Shown piece by piece: positions 16,399-24,119 of a DNA stretch of 48,099 nucleotides. Each line of letters begins with the position of its first letter. Positions within the stretch are counted from its first letter, which is position 1. The position numbers and the translations under genes are program-made. The notes under the pieces are model-generated. The model had not been told where the DNA came from. It saw only the letters and a list, made by a program, of their open reading frames with translations, and did no database searches. Origin of the DNA: Anaerolineae bacterium (GTDB lineage: Bacteria; Chloroflexota; Anaerolineae; Aggregatilineales; Aggregatilineaceae); NCBI GenBank assembly GCA_023382715.1, contig JAHDWP010000025.1:1-48099 (forward strand), given 5' to 3'.

Positions 16399-17670
16399 AT
16401 GTCCGCGCTACTGGAATACGTCACTGAGACAACCTATCCGCTCTTCGAACAGAAACTCCGCGACAAGCCCCTGGTCCTGATTTACCCCCGGCACCGCAGC
16501 CATCTGGCGCTGGTGGCCATGTTGTTCGATGTCTACGCACATCAGGTTGTTTATTACGCGCTTGGTACGGACGATTCCTCTTTGTCGGACTGGCTGCGCC
16601 ACATGACCGCCGACCTGGCCTCTGTGACGTCCCTCGGCGGCCAGACGCGCGCCGCGCTCGATGCTAAAGCTGCTCCTGAAGACCTGGCCGGCGCCCTGGC
16701 CGCAGACCTGGCCGCGTTGCCGCATGACAGGGTTCTGCTGCTGCTCGATCAGTTCGATCACCTGAACTTCGACGCGGATGCTGACCGCTTCTTCCGCGCC
16801 CTGGCCGGCCAGTTGCCCGATCATGCGCAGGTCGTGATCAACGCGCGGCTGCTCGGCGTGCAGCCCTGGAATGACCTGCTCCACGCCGGCCTGGCCGAGG
16901 TCGTGGGCAACGACTGGGCCATCTCCGGGGGCATCTTCGGCGACGAGCCGGGGCGCGGTCAGCTCGAAGTCTTCGCCCTGTCCGGCGGGCACGTGTACAT
17001 GGATGGACGCCCGATCATCAGTTGGGAAGGCTCGCTGCCCAAGCACCTGTTCTACTTCTTCGTCGATCACCCGATGGTCACGCGCGATGAGATCTTCAGC
17101 GTCTTCTGGCCCAGGATGTCGGTCAAGGAGGCGACGAACGTCTTTCACGTCACCAAGCGCAAAATCTCCGAGCGCCTGGGCCACGAGCTGACCAATTACC
17201 AGTCCGGCTTCTACATCCCCTCGCCAAAGCTGAGCGTCCATTACGACGCGGGCCTGTTCGAGCAGGCCATTAACGCGGCCATTGAGTTCGAGGCCGAGGC
17301 CCCCGCCCTGTGGTACAAGGCCGTCCAGCTTTACCGCGCGCCCTTCCTGCCCACGATCACCGTGCCCTGGGTGGAGCAGCGCCGCCAGGAGATGCAGAGC
17401 AAGTATGCCCAGGCCCTGATCGGGCTGGGGCGCTACCATCGCGGGCGGGACGAGATGGATCAGGCGCTCGGCTACCTGCTGCGCGCCCTGCGCGAAAAGC
17501 CCGACTGGGAAGATGTGCACCGCGACGTGATGAAGATCTATCACCAGCAGGGGCGCATTGACGACGCAGTGGCCCAGTATCGTCAGTTGGAGCACACGCT
17601 GACTCGCATGTTCAAGATCGCGCCCAGCAAAGAGACGCGCACCCTGTTCGAGACGATCTGCGCCGGTTAG
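16399..17670 (+). CDS. SARP/BTAD-type transcriptional regulator with non-P-loop N-terminal domain
   Basis: A 423-residue regulator. Residues about 180-285 look like an OmpR/SARP-style winged helix (GGHVYMDGRPIISW, then EIFSVFWPRMSVKEATNVFHVTKRKI and YQSGFYIP). Residues about 290-423 form a bacterial transcriptional activator domain of TPR-like helices (YHRGRDEMDQALGYLLRALREKPDWEDVHRDVMKIY). The first 170 residues are laid out like a STAND/AAA domain with a Walker-B-like LLLLDQFD (Asp117). The Walker-A position reads IYPRHRSHLAL, with no GK(S/T), so nucleotide binding is doubtful. It probably controls nearby or distant genes in response to an unknown signal. A good ribosome-binding site (GGAGAGGGG) supports the start. 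Confidence 0.85.
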   Translation: MSALLEYVTETTYPLFEQKLRDKPLVLIYPRHRSHLALVAMLFDVYAHQVVYYALGTDDSSLSDWLRHMTADLASVTSLGGQTRAALDAKAAPEDLAGALAADLAALPHDRVLLLLDQFDHLNFDADADRFFRALAGQLPDHAQVVINARLLGVQPWNDLLHAGLAEVVGNDWAISGGIFGDEPGRGQLEVFALSGGHVYMDGRPIISWEGSLPKHLFYFFVDHPMVTRDEIFSVFWPRMSVKEATNVFHVTKRKISERLGHELTNYQSGFYIPSPKLSVHYDAGLFEQAINAAIEFEAEAPALWYKAVQLYRAPFLPTITVPWVEQRRQEMQSKYAQALIGLGRYHRGRDEMDQALGYLLRALREKPDWEDVHRDVMKIYHQQGRIDDAVAQYRQLEHTLTRMFKIAPSKETRTLFETICAG

Positions 17671-17775
17671 CGGCTGGCGCGAGGTCTCGTCCTGTGCTCT
17701 GAACACGGTGCTGTCCGCCCGGCAGGACGGCGCCGTGACTGATCTGGCCGTGCAAGCGCACGCTGCTCATCAGCC

Positions 17776-18363
17776 ATGACTCGTACCCCACACTCCACCA
17801 GGCCAGAGATCGTCCGCCAGGTCGCCGATGGGCCGCACACGCTCACCGTTGAGGTTGTCCGCGACCGGCGGCTGCGCTCGTCGGCCCGCTGGACGCTGCA
17901 CGGGGAGACGATTCAGGTGCGCGCGCCGGCAGCGTTGCCGCGTAAGCAGCTCGATGAGCTGCTCGACAAAGTGATCGCTCGTATCCTCAAGCAGCGCAAG
18001 CGCGCCCGTAGCCTGGACGACGCCGACCTGGAGCGCCGCGCCCGCCGCATCAACCGCGCGTACTTCGCCGGGGAGCTGAACTGGCACTCGATCCGCTGGG
18101 TGAGCACCATGCAGCGCCGCCTGGGAAGCTGCACCAGCGGCGGCAGCACCGACGGCGACATCCGCATCAGCGAGCGCATCCGGGAGTGGCCGGGCTACGT
18201 GGTGGACTACGTGATCGCCCACGAACTGGCGCACCGCCGCCACCCCAACCACAGCGCCGACTTCTGGGCTTACCTGGCCCGCTACCCGCACACCGAGCGC
18301 GCGCGGGGCTTCATCGAGGGCTTCGCCTACGCCCAACGCGCCGACCCCGACGACCTGCTCTAG
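17776..18363 (+). CDS. YgjP-like (DUF45) metallopeptidase-fold protein
   Basis: A 195-residue cytoplasmic protein of the YgjP/DUF45 family. The zinc-binding signature is complete: HELAH at residues 149-153 (His149, Glu150, His153) followed by His159 in HSADFW, exactly the family spacing. The upstream RLGSCTSGG segment is also typical. Members resemble zincin peptidases; E. coli YgjP has been linked to nucleotide hydrolysis, so the true substrate is uncertain. It ends with a 4-bp overlap with the convergent J-domain gene stop codon. Length is a little below the usual 230 residues because the N-terminus is short. Confidence 0.9.
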   Translation: MTRTPHSTRPEIVRQVADGPHTLTVEVVRDRRLRSSARWTLHGETIQVRAPAALPRKQLDELLDKVIARILKQRKRARSLDDADLERRARRINRAYFAGELNWHSIRWVSTMQRRLGSCTSGGSTDGDIRISERIREWPGYVVDYVIAHELAHRRHPNHSADFWAYLARYPHTERARGFIEGFAYAQRADPDDLL

Positions 18364-19397
18364 CGCCGCACTACCACGTCACAAGTGGGCAGCTCGACGC
18401 CATAGCGCTGCACCACGCGCAGCCGGATGACGTAGTATCCGTCGGGCCGGCCCGTCAGGTCAACGGGCGCGGCGGTCAGCGGCGCGTCGGTGACGGGCGG
18501 CTCGGCGTCGCGCTGACCGGGCGGCGGAGCGCGCACAACTTCCCAGCGCGCTGGCAGTGCGCCGCGCACCAGGATGCGCCCCAGGTAACCGATCTCAAGG
18601 GTATAGGCCCACAGAGTCGGCGGGCTGACGGTGCCGAAGACGGTGAAGGTATCGCCGACCAGATCGCCGGACGCCGGCTTGGTGATCACCACAGCGGGAT
18701 CGGAGCAGGTCTGGTTGAGATGGTCGGGCGTGGCGGTGGGCAGCACCAGGGTGGGCGATGGCGTGTGCGTCTGCACGCGGACGAACAGGCCGGGGAAATC
18801 GGCGCGCCAGCCAGGGGTGAGCAGGGCATAGACGATGAAGGCGACATTGAGCGAGAGCACCGCCGCCAGCATCCCTAGCAGCCAGGCGTAAGGGCTGCGC
18901 CCCAGGCCGACCAATGTCAGCCAGGTAGCTTCCAGCCCGCCCAGGTGCAGCCGCCGCAGCCAGACCGAGACGCGCAGCCAGAGAGCCTGCTCCGGCGCGG
19001 TGGCATGGGGGCCACGCGCCGTCATCCCCGCGCCAGAAACGCCGCTGCGGGTCGTTTGCTCAGCGGCCTGCTGCCACCAGGGGCGGTCGGGCGGGGCCGC
19101 CGGGCGGCGGTAGGCGCTACTCTCGCGCCGCCTGTACGGCGAACGGGCGGTGGCGCGCCCCTCTCGAAGCTGATCGTATTGCTGGCGCAGCGCCGGCTCG
19201 CGCAGCACCTGGTACGCCTCATTGACCAGCTTGAGCTGCTGCGTCGCCCAGCTAGCGCGCTCCGGGTTGAGGTCGGGGTGGATCTCGCGCACGCAGCGCC
19301 GGTATGCCTGGCGGATGCGAGGGGCGCTGGCCTGCGGGGGGATGCCGAGGATGGCGTAGTAATCCCGCTGGGGATCGTAGGTGATCTTGCGACGCAT
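18360..19397 (-). CDS. Membrane-anchored J-domain protein with extracytoplasmic Ig-like domain
   Basis: Residues about 12-75 form a DnaJ J-domain with the essential HPD triad at 40-42, which stimulates the ATPase of DnaK (Hsp70). There is no Gly/Phe region or zinc finger, so this is a class C J-protein. After a low-complexity basic linker comes one transmembrane helix (about residues 195-215, WLLGMLAAVLSLNVAFIVYALL). The last 110 residues resemble a beta-sandwich with the pattern PASGDLVGDTFTVFGTV ... DGYYVIRLRVVQRYG. The same kind of domain ends the class A PBP in this window. I chose the ATG at 19397 because the J-domain begins right after it. A cytosolic DnaK-recruiting site at the membrane is the likely role. 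Confidence 0.87.
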   Translation of the reverse strand: MRRKITYDPQRDYYAILGIPPQASAPRIRQAYRRCVREIHPDLNPERASWATQQLKLVNEAYQVLREPALRQQYDQLREGRATARSPYRRRESSAYRRPAAPPDRPWWQQAAEQTTRSGVSGAGMTARGPHATAPEQALWLRVSVWLRRLHLGGLEATWLTLVGLGRSPYAWLLGMLAAVLSLNVAFIVYALLTPGWRADFPGLFVRVQTHTPSPTLVLPTATPDHLNQTCSDPAVVITKPASGDLVGDTFTVFGTVSPPTLWAYTLEIGYLGRILVRGALPARWEVVRAPPPGQRDAEPPVTDAPLTAAPVDLTGRPDGYYVIRLRVVQRYGVELPTCDVVVRR

Positions 19398-19441
19398 GGG
19401 TGATTCCCCGGCGTGCCCGCCAACCGCGCCAGTCTCCCCCA

Positions 19442-19447
19442 ATTATA
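19442..19447 (-). promoter_or_regulatory. Likely -10 box of the J-domain gene
   Basis: The minus strand reads TATAAT 45 bp upstream of the chosen start. The -35 region is poor. Confidence 0.5.
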
Positions 19448-19525
19448 CCGGATTCGGCCTGGGGGTGCGCAGCCCACAACTTTGGTACTGTATCCTTTGC
19501 GGCTGAAACTCGTCACACAGGCATG

Positions 19526-19631
19526 GCCCCCCATCCCCGGCCCTTCCCCCACGAGGGGGGAAGGGGGAAAAGCGGCGAGCCTGCTCCTCTTCCCTCCGCG
19601 CAGCGCGGGGGAAGGGGCTGGGGGCTGGGAG
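19526..19631. repeat. Nested GC-rich palindromic repeat
   Basis: The left part is nearly identical to 15054-15095 and 45601-45645 (CCATCCCCGGCCCTTCCCCC, then a G-rich return arm). The right part (CCTCTTCCCTCCGCG with CGCGGGGGAAGGGG) forms a second hairpin. It fills most of the 358-bp gap between the J-domain gene and the small membrane protein gene. The short string CCCACAACTTT also appears twice in this gap (about 19470 and 19681). Confidence 0.8.
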
Positions 19632-19756
19632 GTCACACGGCAGCCAGTACCCACGCCATTTCAACCGGGTTCGACACACTGCCCACAACTTTCGCAGCGC
19701 TCCTGCGTAGAAGAGAACAGACCAATCGCTCATCATAATCACGACAGGATGGGACT

Positions 19757-20416
19757 ATGTTTGGCGACTCCAACTCTGACAGGCGCATCTTCGGGGCGAT
19801 GGCGCTCATCGCGCTCGGCGCGATTCTGTTGACCGGGCTGGGCATGTGGTGGCCCTTGTTCATTGTGGTGCCGGGCCTGCTCCTGCTGCTCCCCGCGTGG
19901 TACGGCGGCGCAGCCGGAGCTGTGCTCTTCGCCATCCCCGGCATGATGGTCACCGGCACGGGCGCGCTCCTGGCGGCGATGGCCGTCACCGGTTACTGGC
20001 AGGCGTGGGCCTATGCCTGGACGCTCTACGGGGTGTTCCTGGGCATGGCGTTCCTGCTGATGAGCCGCCAACTGTCCAACGCCAGCCTGTACACTGCCGG
20101 GCAGGGCCTGGTCCGGGCCAGCCTGATCGGTTTTGTCGCGTTCGGGCTGTTCTTCGAGCTGGTGATCGGCATCGGCATCGGCGGATTGGGCGCGCCGTTC
20201 GGGCCGCTGGTGCTGATCGCGCTCGGTTTTTGGTTGCTGATGCGCAGCAGCGGGAGCCGGCGCCGGCTGGCCGCGCGCGAGGACGACTACGGCAAGCTCA
20301 AGCGCAAAGCCAAGCGCGACGAGGCGGCCCTCTTCACCGGCCCGGTGATCTATGGCACGCGCGTGCGCTCGCGCGGCGCGGCGCTGAGCATCCCGGAGCA
20401 CGACGAGCGCGACTGA
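19757..20416 (+). CDS. Small polytopic membrane protein of unknown function
   Basis: A 219-residue protein. The first 170 residues are six closely packed hydrophobic segments with Gly-rich turns (for example IFGAMALIALGAILLTGLGM and VGFGLFFELVIGIGIGGLG-type stretches). The remainder is a charged cytoplasmic tail rich in Arg, Lys, Asp and Glu. No transporter or enzyme signature is visible. AGGATGGG lies before the ATG. It is followed by a strong hairpin and then the tRNA-Ser genes on the opposite strand. Similar small membrane proteins of unknown role are common in Chloroflexota. Confidence 0.8.
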   Translation: MFGDSNSDRRIFGAMALIALGAILLTGLGMWWPLFIVVPGLLLLLPAWYGGAAGAVLFAIPGMMVTGTGALLAAMAVTGYWQAWAYAWTLYGVFLGMAFLLMSRQLSNASLYTAGQGLVRASLIGFVAFGLFFELVIGIGIGGLGAPFGPLVLIALGFWLLMRSSGSRRRLAAREDDYGKLKRKAKRDEAALFTGPVIYGTRVRSRGAALSIPEHDERD

Positions 20417-20437
20417 GCGAGAGGATGCGCTAACGCA

Positions 20438-20466
20438 AACGCCACGACTGAGCGAGTCGTGGCGTT
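20438..20466. terminator. Hairpin terminator between the membrane protein gene and tRNA-Ser
   Basis: A 12-bp perfect stem (20438-20449 with 20455-20466) with a 5-nt loop. The following T-runs are short on both strands (TTGCTGTGTGTT on plus, TTTGCG on minus). It stands between convergent units and probably serves both. Confidence 0.7.
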
Positions 20467-20475
20467 GCTGTGTGT

Positions 20476-20568
20476 TGGCGGGGAGGACAGGATTCGAACC
20501 TGCGAACCGGTTTAAAGCCGGTTAACCGCTTAGCAGGCGGCCCCAATCGTCCACTCTGGCACCTCCCC
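20476..20568 (-). tRNA. tRNA-Ser (anticodon GCT)
   Basis: The reverse complement folds as a class II tRNA. The acceptor stem GGGGAGG pairs with CCTCCCC, followed by discriminator G and an encoded CCA (20476-20478). The anticodon loop CTGCTAA gives GCT, reading AGC/AGT serine codons. A long variable arm and the T-arm GGTTCGAATCC are present. It lies 21 bp downstream of the tRNA-Ser(TGA) gene on the same strand and shares its promoter. Confidence 0.97.
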
Positions 20569-20589
20569 AGAGGCGCGATACAGTTGTTT

Positions 20590-20680
20590 TGGCGGAGGGA
20601 GAGGGATTCGAACCCCCGGAGACGTGTAACGCCTCAGTGGTTTTCAAGACCACCGCCTTAAACCACTCGGCCATCCCTCC
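20590..20680 (-). tRNA. tRNA-Ser (anticodon TGA)
   Basis: The reverse complement starts GGAGGGA and ends TCCCTCC-G-CCA, with CCA encoded. The anticodon loop TCTTGAAAA carries TGA, reading TCA and other TCN serine codons. The long variable arm expected of tRNA-Ser is present, as is the GGTTCGAATCC T-arm. It is first in a two-tRNA transcription unit. Confidence 0.97.
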
Positions 20681-20720
20681 GGGCAGCCTCCCGATGGACA
20701 AGCCCCTCCGAGGCGGGTTC

Positions 20721-20749
20721 AGTATAGCATGATCGCAGGGGGTGGTCAA
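20721..20749 (-). promoter_or_regulatory. Sigma70-type promoter of the tRNA-Ser pair
   Basis: On the minus strand TTGACC (20744-20749) and TATACT (20721-20726) are 17 bp apart. The predicted start is about 34 nt before the tRNA-Ser(TGA) 5' end. Confidence 0.88.
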
Positions 20750-20773
20750 CGGTCTGAAAATAGGGGGGTGCGC

Positions 20774-20992
20774 GCAAAACCTGTCAGGCGGTCGGGGCGC
20801 TGCTCTGCTGCGCCCTGGCTGACCTCACCCCCGCTCGGCGCTGACGCGCCGTGCCGCCGGGCAAGCCGAGCGCCACGAGGCGGGGGGTGAGGTAAAGCTC
20901 TGCTGCGCCCCGGTTGACCTCACCCCCGCTCGGCGCTGACGCGCCTCGCCGCCGGGCAAGCCGAGCGCAGCGCGGCTGAGGGTGAAGTCAAT
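20774..20992. repeat. Two tandem copies of a modular palindromic (MITE-like) repeat
   Basis: After a shared 16-mer (GCAAAACCTGTCAGGC, 20774-20789) come two copies of one element, at about 20819-20895 and 20912-20992. Each begins (T)GACCTCACCCCCGCTCGGCG and ends with the inverted match CGGGGGGTGAGGT or a diverged form of it. Inside each, GCTCGGCG pairs with a later CAAGCCGAGC. A third copy, together with the same 16-mer, is at 47935-48068, and partial copies are at 32897 and 35472. No transposase is associated. Confidence 0.85.
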
Positions 20993-21047
20993 CAGCGCGG
21001 CGCTGTCAGCCTTTGCACGCACCCGATGGATGGGCAACGGTTGACGC

Positions 21048-21076
21048 TTGACCCTTCCAGACCCATACGCTATACT
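21048..21076 (+). promoter_or_regulatory. Sigma70-type promoter of the rpmH operon
   Basis: TTGACC (21048-21053) and TATACT (21071-21076) are 17 bp apart, about 95 bp upstream of rpmH. A GCGCGCCAC...GTGGCGCGC inverted repeat (about 21085-21110) lies in the leader just after the predicted start site. This leader hairpin could modulate expression of the operon. Confidence 0.88.
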
Positions 21077-21171
21077 TGCCCATCGCGCGCCACGCCCGGA
21101 GTGGCGCGCTGCCACGCGAACGCAGTCGCTTGAATCCGCGCCCTGAGCGCGTTTTTTGAAAGAGGACACCA

Positions 21172-21348
21172 ATGCCCAAGCGTACTTATCAGCCCAAGAT
21201 CCGCCGCCGCGCGCGCGTGCATGGCTTCCGCCGGCGGATGCGCACAAAGGACGGTCGCCGCGTTTTGAAGGCGCGCCGCGCCAAAGGGCGCGCAGTCTTG
21301 ACGCCCAAGGTGAACAATCACGTCAAGAAGGTCAACTGGAAGAGCTAG
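21172..21348 (+). CDS. rpmH: 50S ribosomal protein L34
   Basis: A 58-residue, very basic protein. It starts [19 protein letters not shown] and continues with [21 protein letters not shown], the L34 hallmark with the conserved TxxGRxVLxxRRxKGR core. It carries a C-terminal extension of about 13 residues (ending VKKVNWKS) beyond the usual 44-47 residues. AGAGGA precedes the ATG. It is the first gene of the rpmH-rnpA-yidD-yidC-jag cluster and begins 95 bp after a good promoter. Confidence 0.97.
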   Translation: MPKRTYQPKIRRRARVHGFRRRMRTKDGRRVLKARRAKGRAVLTPKVNNHVKKVNWKS

Positions 21349-21359
21349 GCCCCCTGCGC

Positions 21360-21719
21360 ATGCAGCGCCATCTGCGCCTTCGTCGGAACGAAGACTTCGC
21401 TCGTCTGCGCCAAGAGGGTCGCGCCTGGCAGCACCCGTTGTTGATCCTGAGCGTCGCGCCGAACGGGCTGGCCCATAACCGCTATGGTTTCGTCACGAGC
21501 AAGCGGCTGGGCACGGCGGTAGTGCGCAACCGTATCCGGCGCTTGCTGCGCGAAGCGGTCCGCGAAGTGCACGCTCACCTGCGCCCAGGCCACGACATCG
21601 CCTTCGTCGCCCGCCCGCGCATCGCCGGGCAGCCATTCCAGGTGGTGCGCCAGGCGGTGAGCGCCAGTTTGCAGCGCGCGGGGCTGTACAGCCCGCCGGC
21701 AGAAGAGTCGTCGTCATGA
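21360..21719 (+). CDS. rnpA: Ribonuclease P protein component
   Basis: A 119-residue basic protein that binds RNase P RNA and helps mature tRNA 5' ends. The family signature [25 protein letters not shown], with the RNR motif, is present, and the N-terminus [20 protein letters not shown] is typical. The start is the ATG 11 bp after rpmH. A longer open frame runs through rpmH but has no support. Its stop overlaps the yidD start (ATGA), indicating translational coupling. Confidence 0.96.
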   Translation: MQRHLRLRRNEDFARLRQEGRAWQHPLLILSVAPNGLAHNRYGFVTSKRLGTAVVRNRIRRLLREAVREVHAHLRPGHDIAFVARPRIAGQPFQVVRQAVSASLQRAGLYSPPAEESSS

Positions 21720-21925
21720 AGCAGATCGGCCTGGCACTCATCCGCCTGTACCAGCTCACTTTCTCGCGCATTTTGCCGCCAAGCTGCCGCTACGAGCCGA
21801 GCTGTTCCCACTACACCTACCAGGCTATCCAGCGTTATGGCCTGCTCAAAGGCGGCTGGATGGGCCTGCGGCGCATCGGGCGTTGCCACCCCCTCAGTCC
21901 GGGGGGCTACGACCCGGTGCCTTGA
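21716..21925 (+). CDS. yidD: Membrane protein insertion efficiency factor YidD
   Basis: A 69-residue protein with the YidD family pattern [31 protein letters not shown] followed by [28 protein letters not shown]. The conserved cysteines and the amphipathic N-terminal helix are present. It helps YidC-dependent insertion of membrane proteins. It overlaps rnpA by 4 bp. Confidence 0.96.
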   Translation: MKQIGLALIRLYQLTFSRILPPSCRYEPSCSHYTYQAIQRYGLLKGGWMGLRRIGRCHPLSPGGYDPVP

Positions 21926-21965
21926 GTCCCACCTGACGTTGGCTGAGGATTGTTGAGGAGTCCCA

Positions 21966-23135
21966 TTGAATACGTCGCGCCTCTTCCCTTCCCGCTCGCG
22001 CCTGTTGCTGGGCGTGCTGCTGCTGAGTGCGTTGCTGCTGGCTGCCTGCGGCGGCCCAACGCAGGAGAGCTGGATCGGCGTCTCCACTGACGAGCAGCAG
22101 GACACGCTCTACGTTTCGCAAGGCAAGCGCGTCGTCGCCATCAACCCGGTCAGCGGCGCTGTCTTGTGGGAATACGAAGATGAGAGGGCCACCTTCTACG
22201 CCGTGCCGACGGTGGTGGATGGCACGGTCTATGTGGGCGATTACAGCGGGCGTATGCACGCGGTGGACGCCAACGGCCAGCGCGTGTGGCGCTATCAGCC
22301 GGCCAAGCAGGCCATCCTCGGTCCCATCGAAGTCGCGCCCAAAGATCGCGTGATCGGGGGCGCTGCGGTAGACTCCGACAAGGTCTTTTTCGGGCTGGGC
22401 AGCCGCAACGTGGCGGCTGTCTCGCGCACGGACGGCCAGGAAGTGTGGACGTTCACCACCGAGCACGGCGTGTGGGCGCGCCCGCTGTACGTGGCAGACG
22501 ACCCGTCCAATGGCAACCGGGCGGTGGTCTATGTGACCTCGCTCGACCACAACCTGTATGCGCTCGACGCTGAGACCGGCGACGAGCTGTGGCACAAGAA
22601 CTTGGGCGGCGCCGCCCCTGGCAACCTGGTCTATGACGCGGCGCGCCAGCGGGTGTATGTCGGGACGTTCGTCTCTGAATTGCTCGCGGTTGATCTGAAA
22701 TCCCACGACATTGTTGCCCGTTTCAAGACCGACGGCTGGCTGTGGGGCAGCCCTGCCTTCGACGACGATGTGCTGTATTTCGGCGATCTGAGCGGGGCAC
22801 TCTATGCCGTGCGCGTCACTGAGAGTGGATTTGAGCAGGTGTGGAAGAAGCCTATTGCCGAAGAAGGCATCCGCGCCACCCCCATCCTCACCGATGGCCT
22901 GCTCATCGTCGCGTCGGAAGATCATAACGTGTACGCGGTGAGCAAGGAAAATGGCGCCAGCCGCTGGTACCGCGATGTCAAGGCGCAGGTGCTGGCTGAC
23001 CTGGTCTTCGTGCCCGCAGAGGCCGGAGACGAGCAGGAAGCCGGCCTGGTCATCGTGAGCACTACCGAAGGCGACCGGCTGGTGGTCGCGCTGGCCGCCA
23101 CTTCTGGCGAAGAACGCTGGGTTTATCCCGGCTAA
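21966..23135 (+). CDS. PQQ-type beta-propeller lipoprotein in the yidC operon
   Basis: A 389-residue lipoprotein: lipobox LAAC with Cys28, then a beta-propeller made of repeated strands of the PQQ/BamB type (VVAINPVSGAVLWEYEDE, VYVGDYSGRMHAVDANGQRVWRY, LYALDAETGDELW, LLIVASEDHNVYAVSKENGASRWY). I count about seven blades. BamB in diderms is part of the outer-membrane barrel machine. Here, between yidD and yidC and with no other Bam genes in view, it may instead act on the outer face of the cytoplasmic membrane in protein insertion or folding; that is inference from position. The start codon is probably TTG, preceded by GAGGAG. It is 33 bp from yidC. Confidence 0.9.
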   Translation: MNTSRLFPSRSRLLLGVLLLSALLLAACGGPTQESWIGVSTDEQQDTLYVSQGKRVVAINPVSGAVLWEYEDERATFYAVPTVVDGTVYVGDYSGRMHAVDANGQRVWRYQPAKQAILGPIEVAPKDRVIGGAAVDSDKVFFGLGSRNVAAVSRTDGQEVWTFTTEHGVWARPLYVADDPSNGNRAVVYVTSLDHNLYALDAETGDELWHKNLGGAAPGNLVYDAARQRVYVGTFVSELLAVDLKSHDIVARFKTDGWLWGSPAFDDDVLYFGDLSGALYAVRVTESGFEQVWKKPIAEEGIRATPILTDGLLIVASEDHNVYAVSKENGASRWYRDVKAQVLADLVFVPAEAGDEQEAGLVIVSTTEGDRLVVALAATSGEERWVYPG

Positions 23136-23168
23136 CCCGCCCCGTCTGCGAGAAGAAGGCACTGGTTC

Positions 23169-24119
23169 ATGCTCGACATCATCATCAATCCCTTCATCAC
23201 CATCCTGCTGTTCCTCTACCAGATTCTGGGCGGGAACGTGGTGCTGGCCATCGTCGTCTTCACCATCCTGGTGCGCGCGGCCACCTATCCGCTGACGATC
23301 AAGCAGCAGCGTTCGACGAAGGCCATGCAGGAGCTTCAGCCAGAACTGAAGAAGCTGCAGGAGAAATACAAGAACGAGCGCGAGCAACTGGCCCAGGAGC
23401 AGTGGGCGCTCTATCGCAAGCACGGCGTGAGTCCGTTTGCCGGGTGCCTGCCGCTGCTGATTCAACTGCCGATTATGCTCGGCCTCTACCGGGCGATTGT
23501 GGCGACGCTGGCCGCCACGCCCATGCAGTTGCTCGACCTGTCGGGCCGGCTGTGGATCACCAACCTGTCGTCGCAGGTGCCGCTGGCCAACAAGTTCCTG
23601 TGGCTCAACCTGGCCGTGCCCGACCCGCTCTACATCCTGCCCGTGCTGGTGGTGGTCACTACCTGGCTGCAACAGAAGCTGCTCATGCCGGCCACGCCCT
23701 CGTCGGGGGGCGGCGGCAATCGCCAGGCTGACCAGGCCTCGCAGATCAGCCGCCAGATGATGATGATCATGCCGCTGATGTTCGGCTTCTTCTCGCTCTC
23801 GTTCGCCTCGGGCCTGTCCATCTATTTCATCGCCTCCAACCTTATCGGCATCGCCCAGTATGGGCTGACGGGCCGCCACAAGGCTAAGGAAGCGCCGAGC
23901 GTGAAGCCAGCAGAGGCGGAAGAGGCCGAGGAGCCTGCTGCGTCCGGGGCGGCCCCCACCCCCTCGCGCAAAGCCAGGCCTGCTCCCGCCCGCCAGGAAA
24001 CTCCCAAGCGCAAACGCGGCCCCGAGCCGAAGCCCATCCCACGCCGAACCACTGGCTCCGGCGGCATTTACGACAGCCGTGCTAACCGTGCCCGTGCCAA
24101 GAACAAGGCCAAAGGATGA
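23169..24119 (+). CDS. yidC: Membrane protein insertase YidC/Oxa1
   Basis: A 316-residue insertase of the short (Gram-positive type) form without the large periplasmic P1 domain. It contains YidC hallmarks: a first helix near the N-terminus, IVVFTILVRAATYPLTIKQQRSTKAMQELQPELKKLQEKY including the conserved hydrophilic-groove Arg, GCLPLLIQLPIMLGLYRAI, and the late MMMIMPLMFGFFSLSFASGLSIYFIASNLIGIAQ segment. The C-terminal tail of about 75 residues is Lys/Arg/Pro-rich, suited to contact with ribosomes. Its stop overlaps the jag start. Confidence 0.96.
   Translation: MLDIIINPFITILLFLYQILGGNVVLAIVVFTILVRAATYPLTIKQQRSTKAMQELQPELKKLQEKYKNEREQLAQEQWALYRKHGVSPFAGCLPLLIQLPIMLGLYRAIVATLAATPMQLLDLSGRLWITNLSSQVPLANKFLWLNLAVPDPLYILPVLVVVTTWLQQKLLMPATPSSGGGGNRQADQASQISRQMMMIMPLMFGFFSLSFASGLSIYFIASNLIGIAQYGLTGRHKAKEAPSVKPAEAEEAEEPAASGAAPTPSRKARPAPARQETPKRKRGPEPKPIPRRTTGSGGIYDSRANRARAKNKAKG

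Noticed and set aside
20774-20992. Chromosome replication origin next to rpmH
   Set aside because: In many bacteria dnaA and oriC lie next to rpmH. Here the DNA upstream of rpmH is two tRNA-Ser genes and palindromic repeats. I see no cluster of TTATCCACA-type DnaA boxes and no AT-rich unwinding region.
21156-21719. Longer rnpA frame starting upstream of rpmH
   Set aside because: The extension overlaps rpmH in another frame and has no RnpA similarity. The ATG at 21360 gives a normal RnpA N-terminus.
21894-23879. Minus-strand open frame of 661 codons across the PQQ lipoprotein and yidC
   Set aside because: It spans two confidently identified genes and an operon junction on the other strand. 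It has no recognisable domain.
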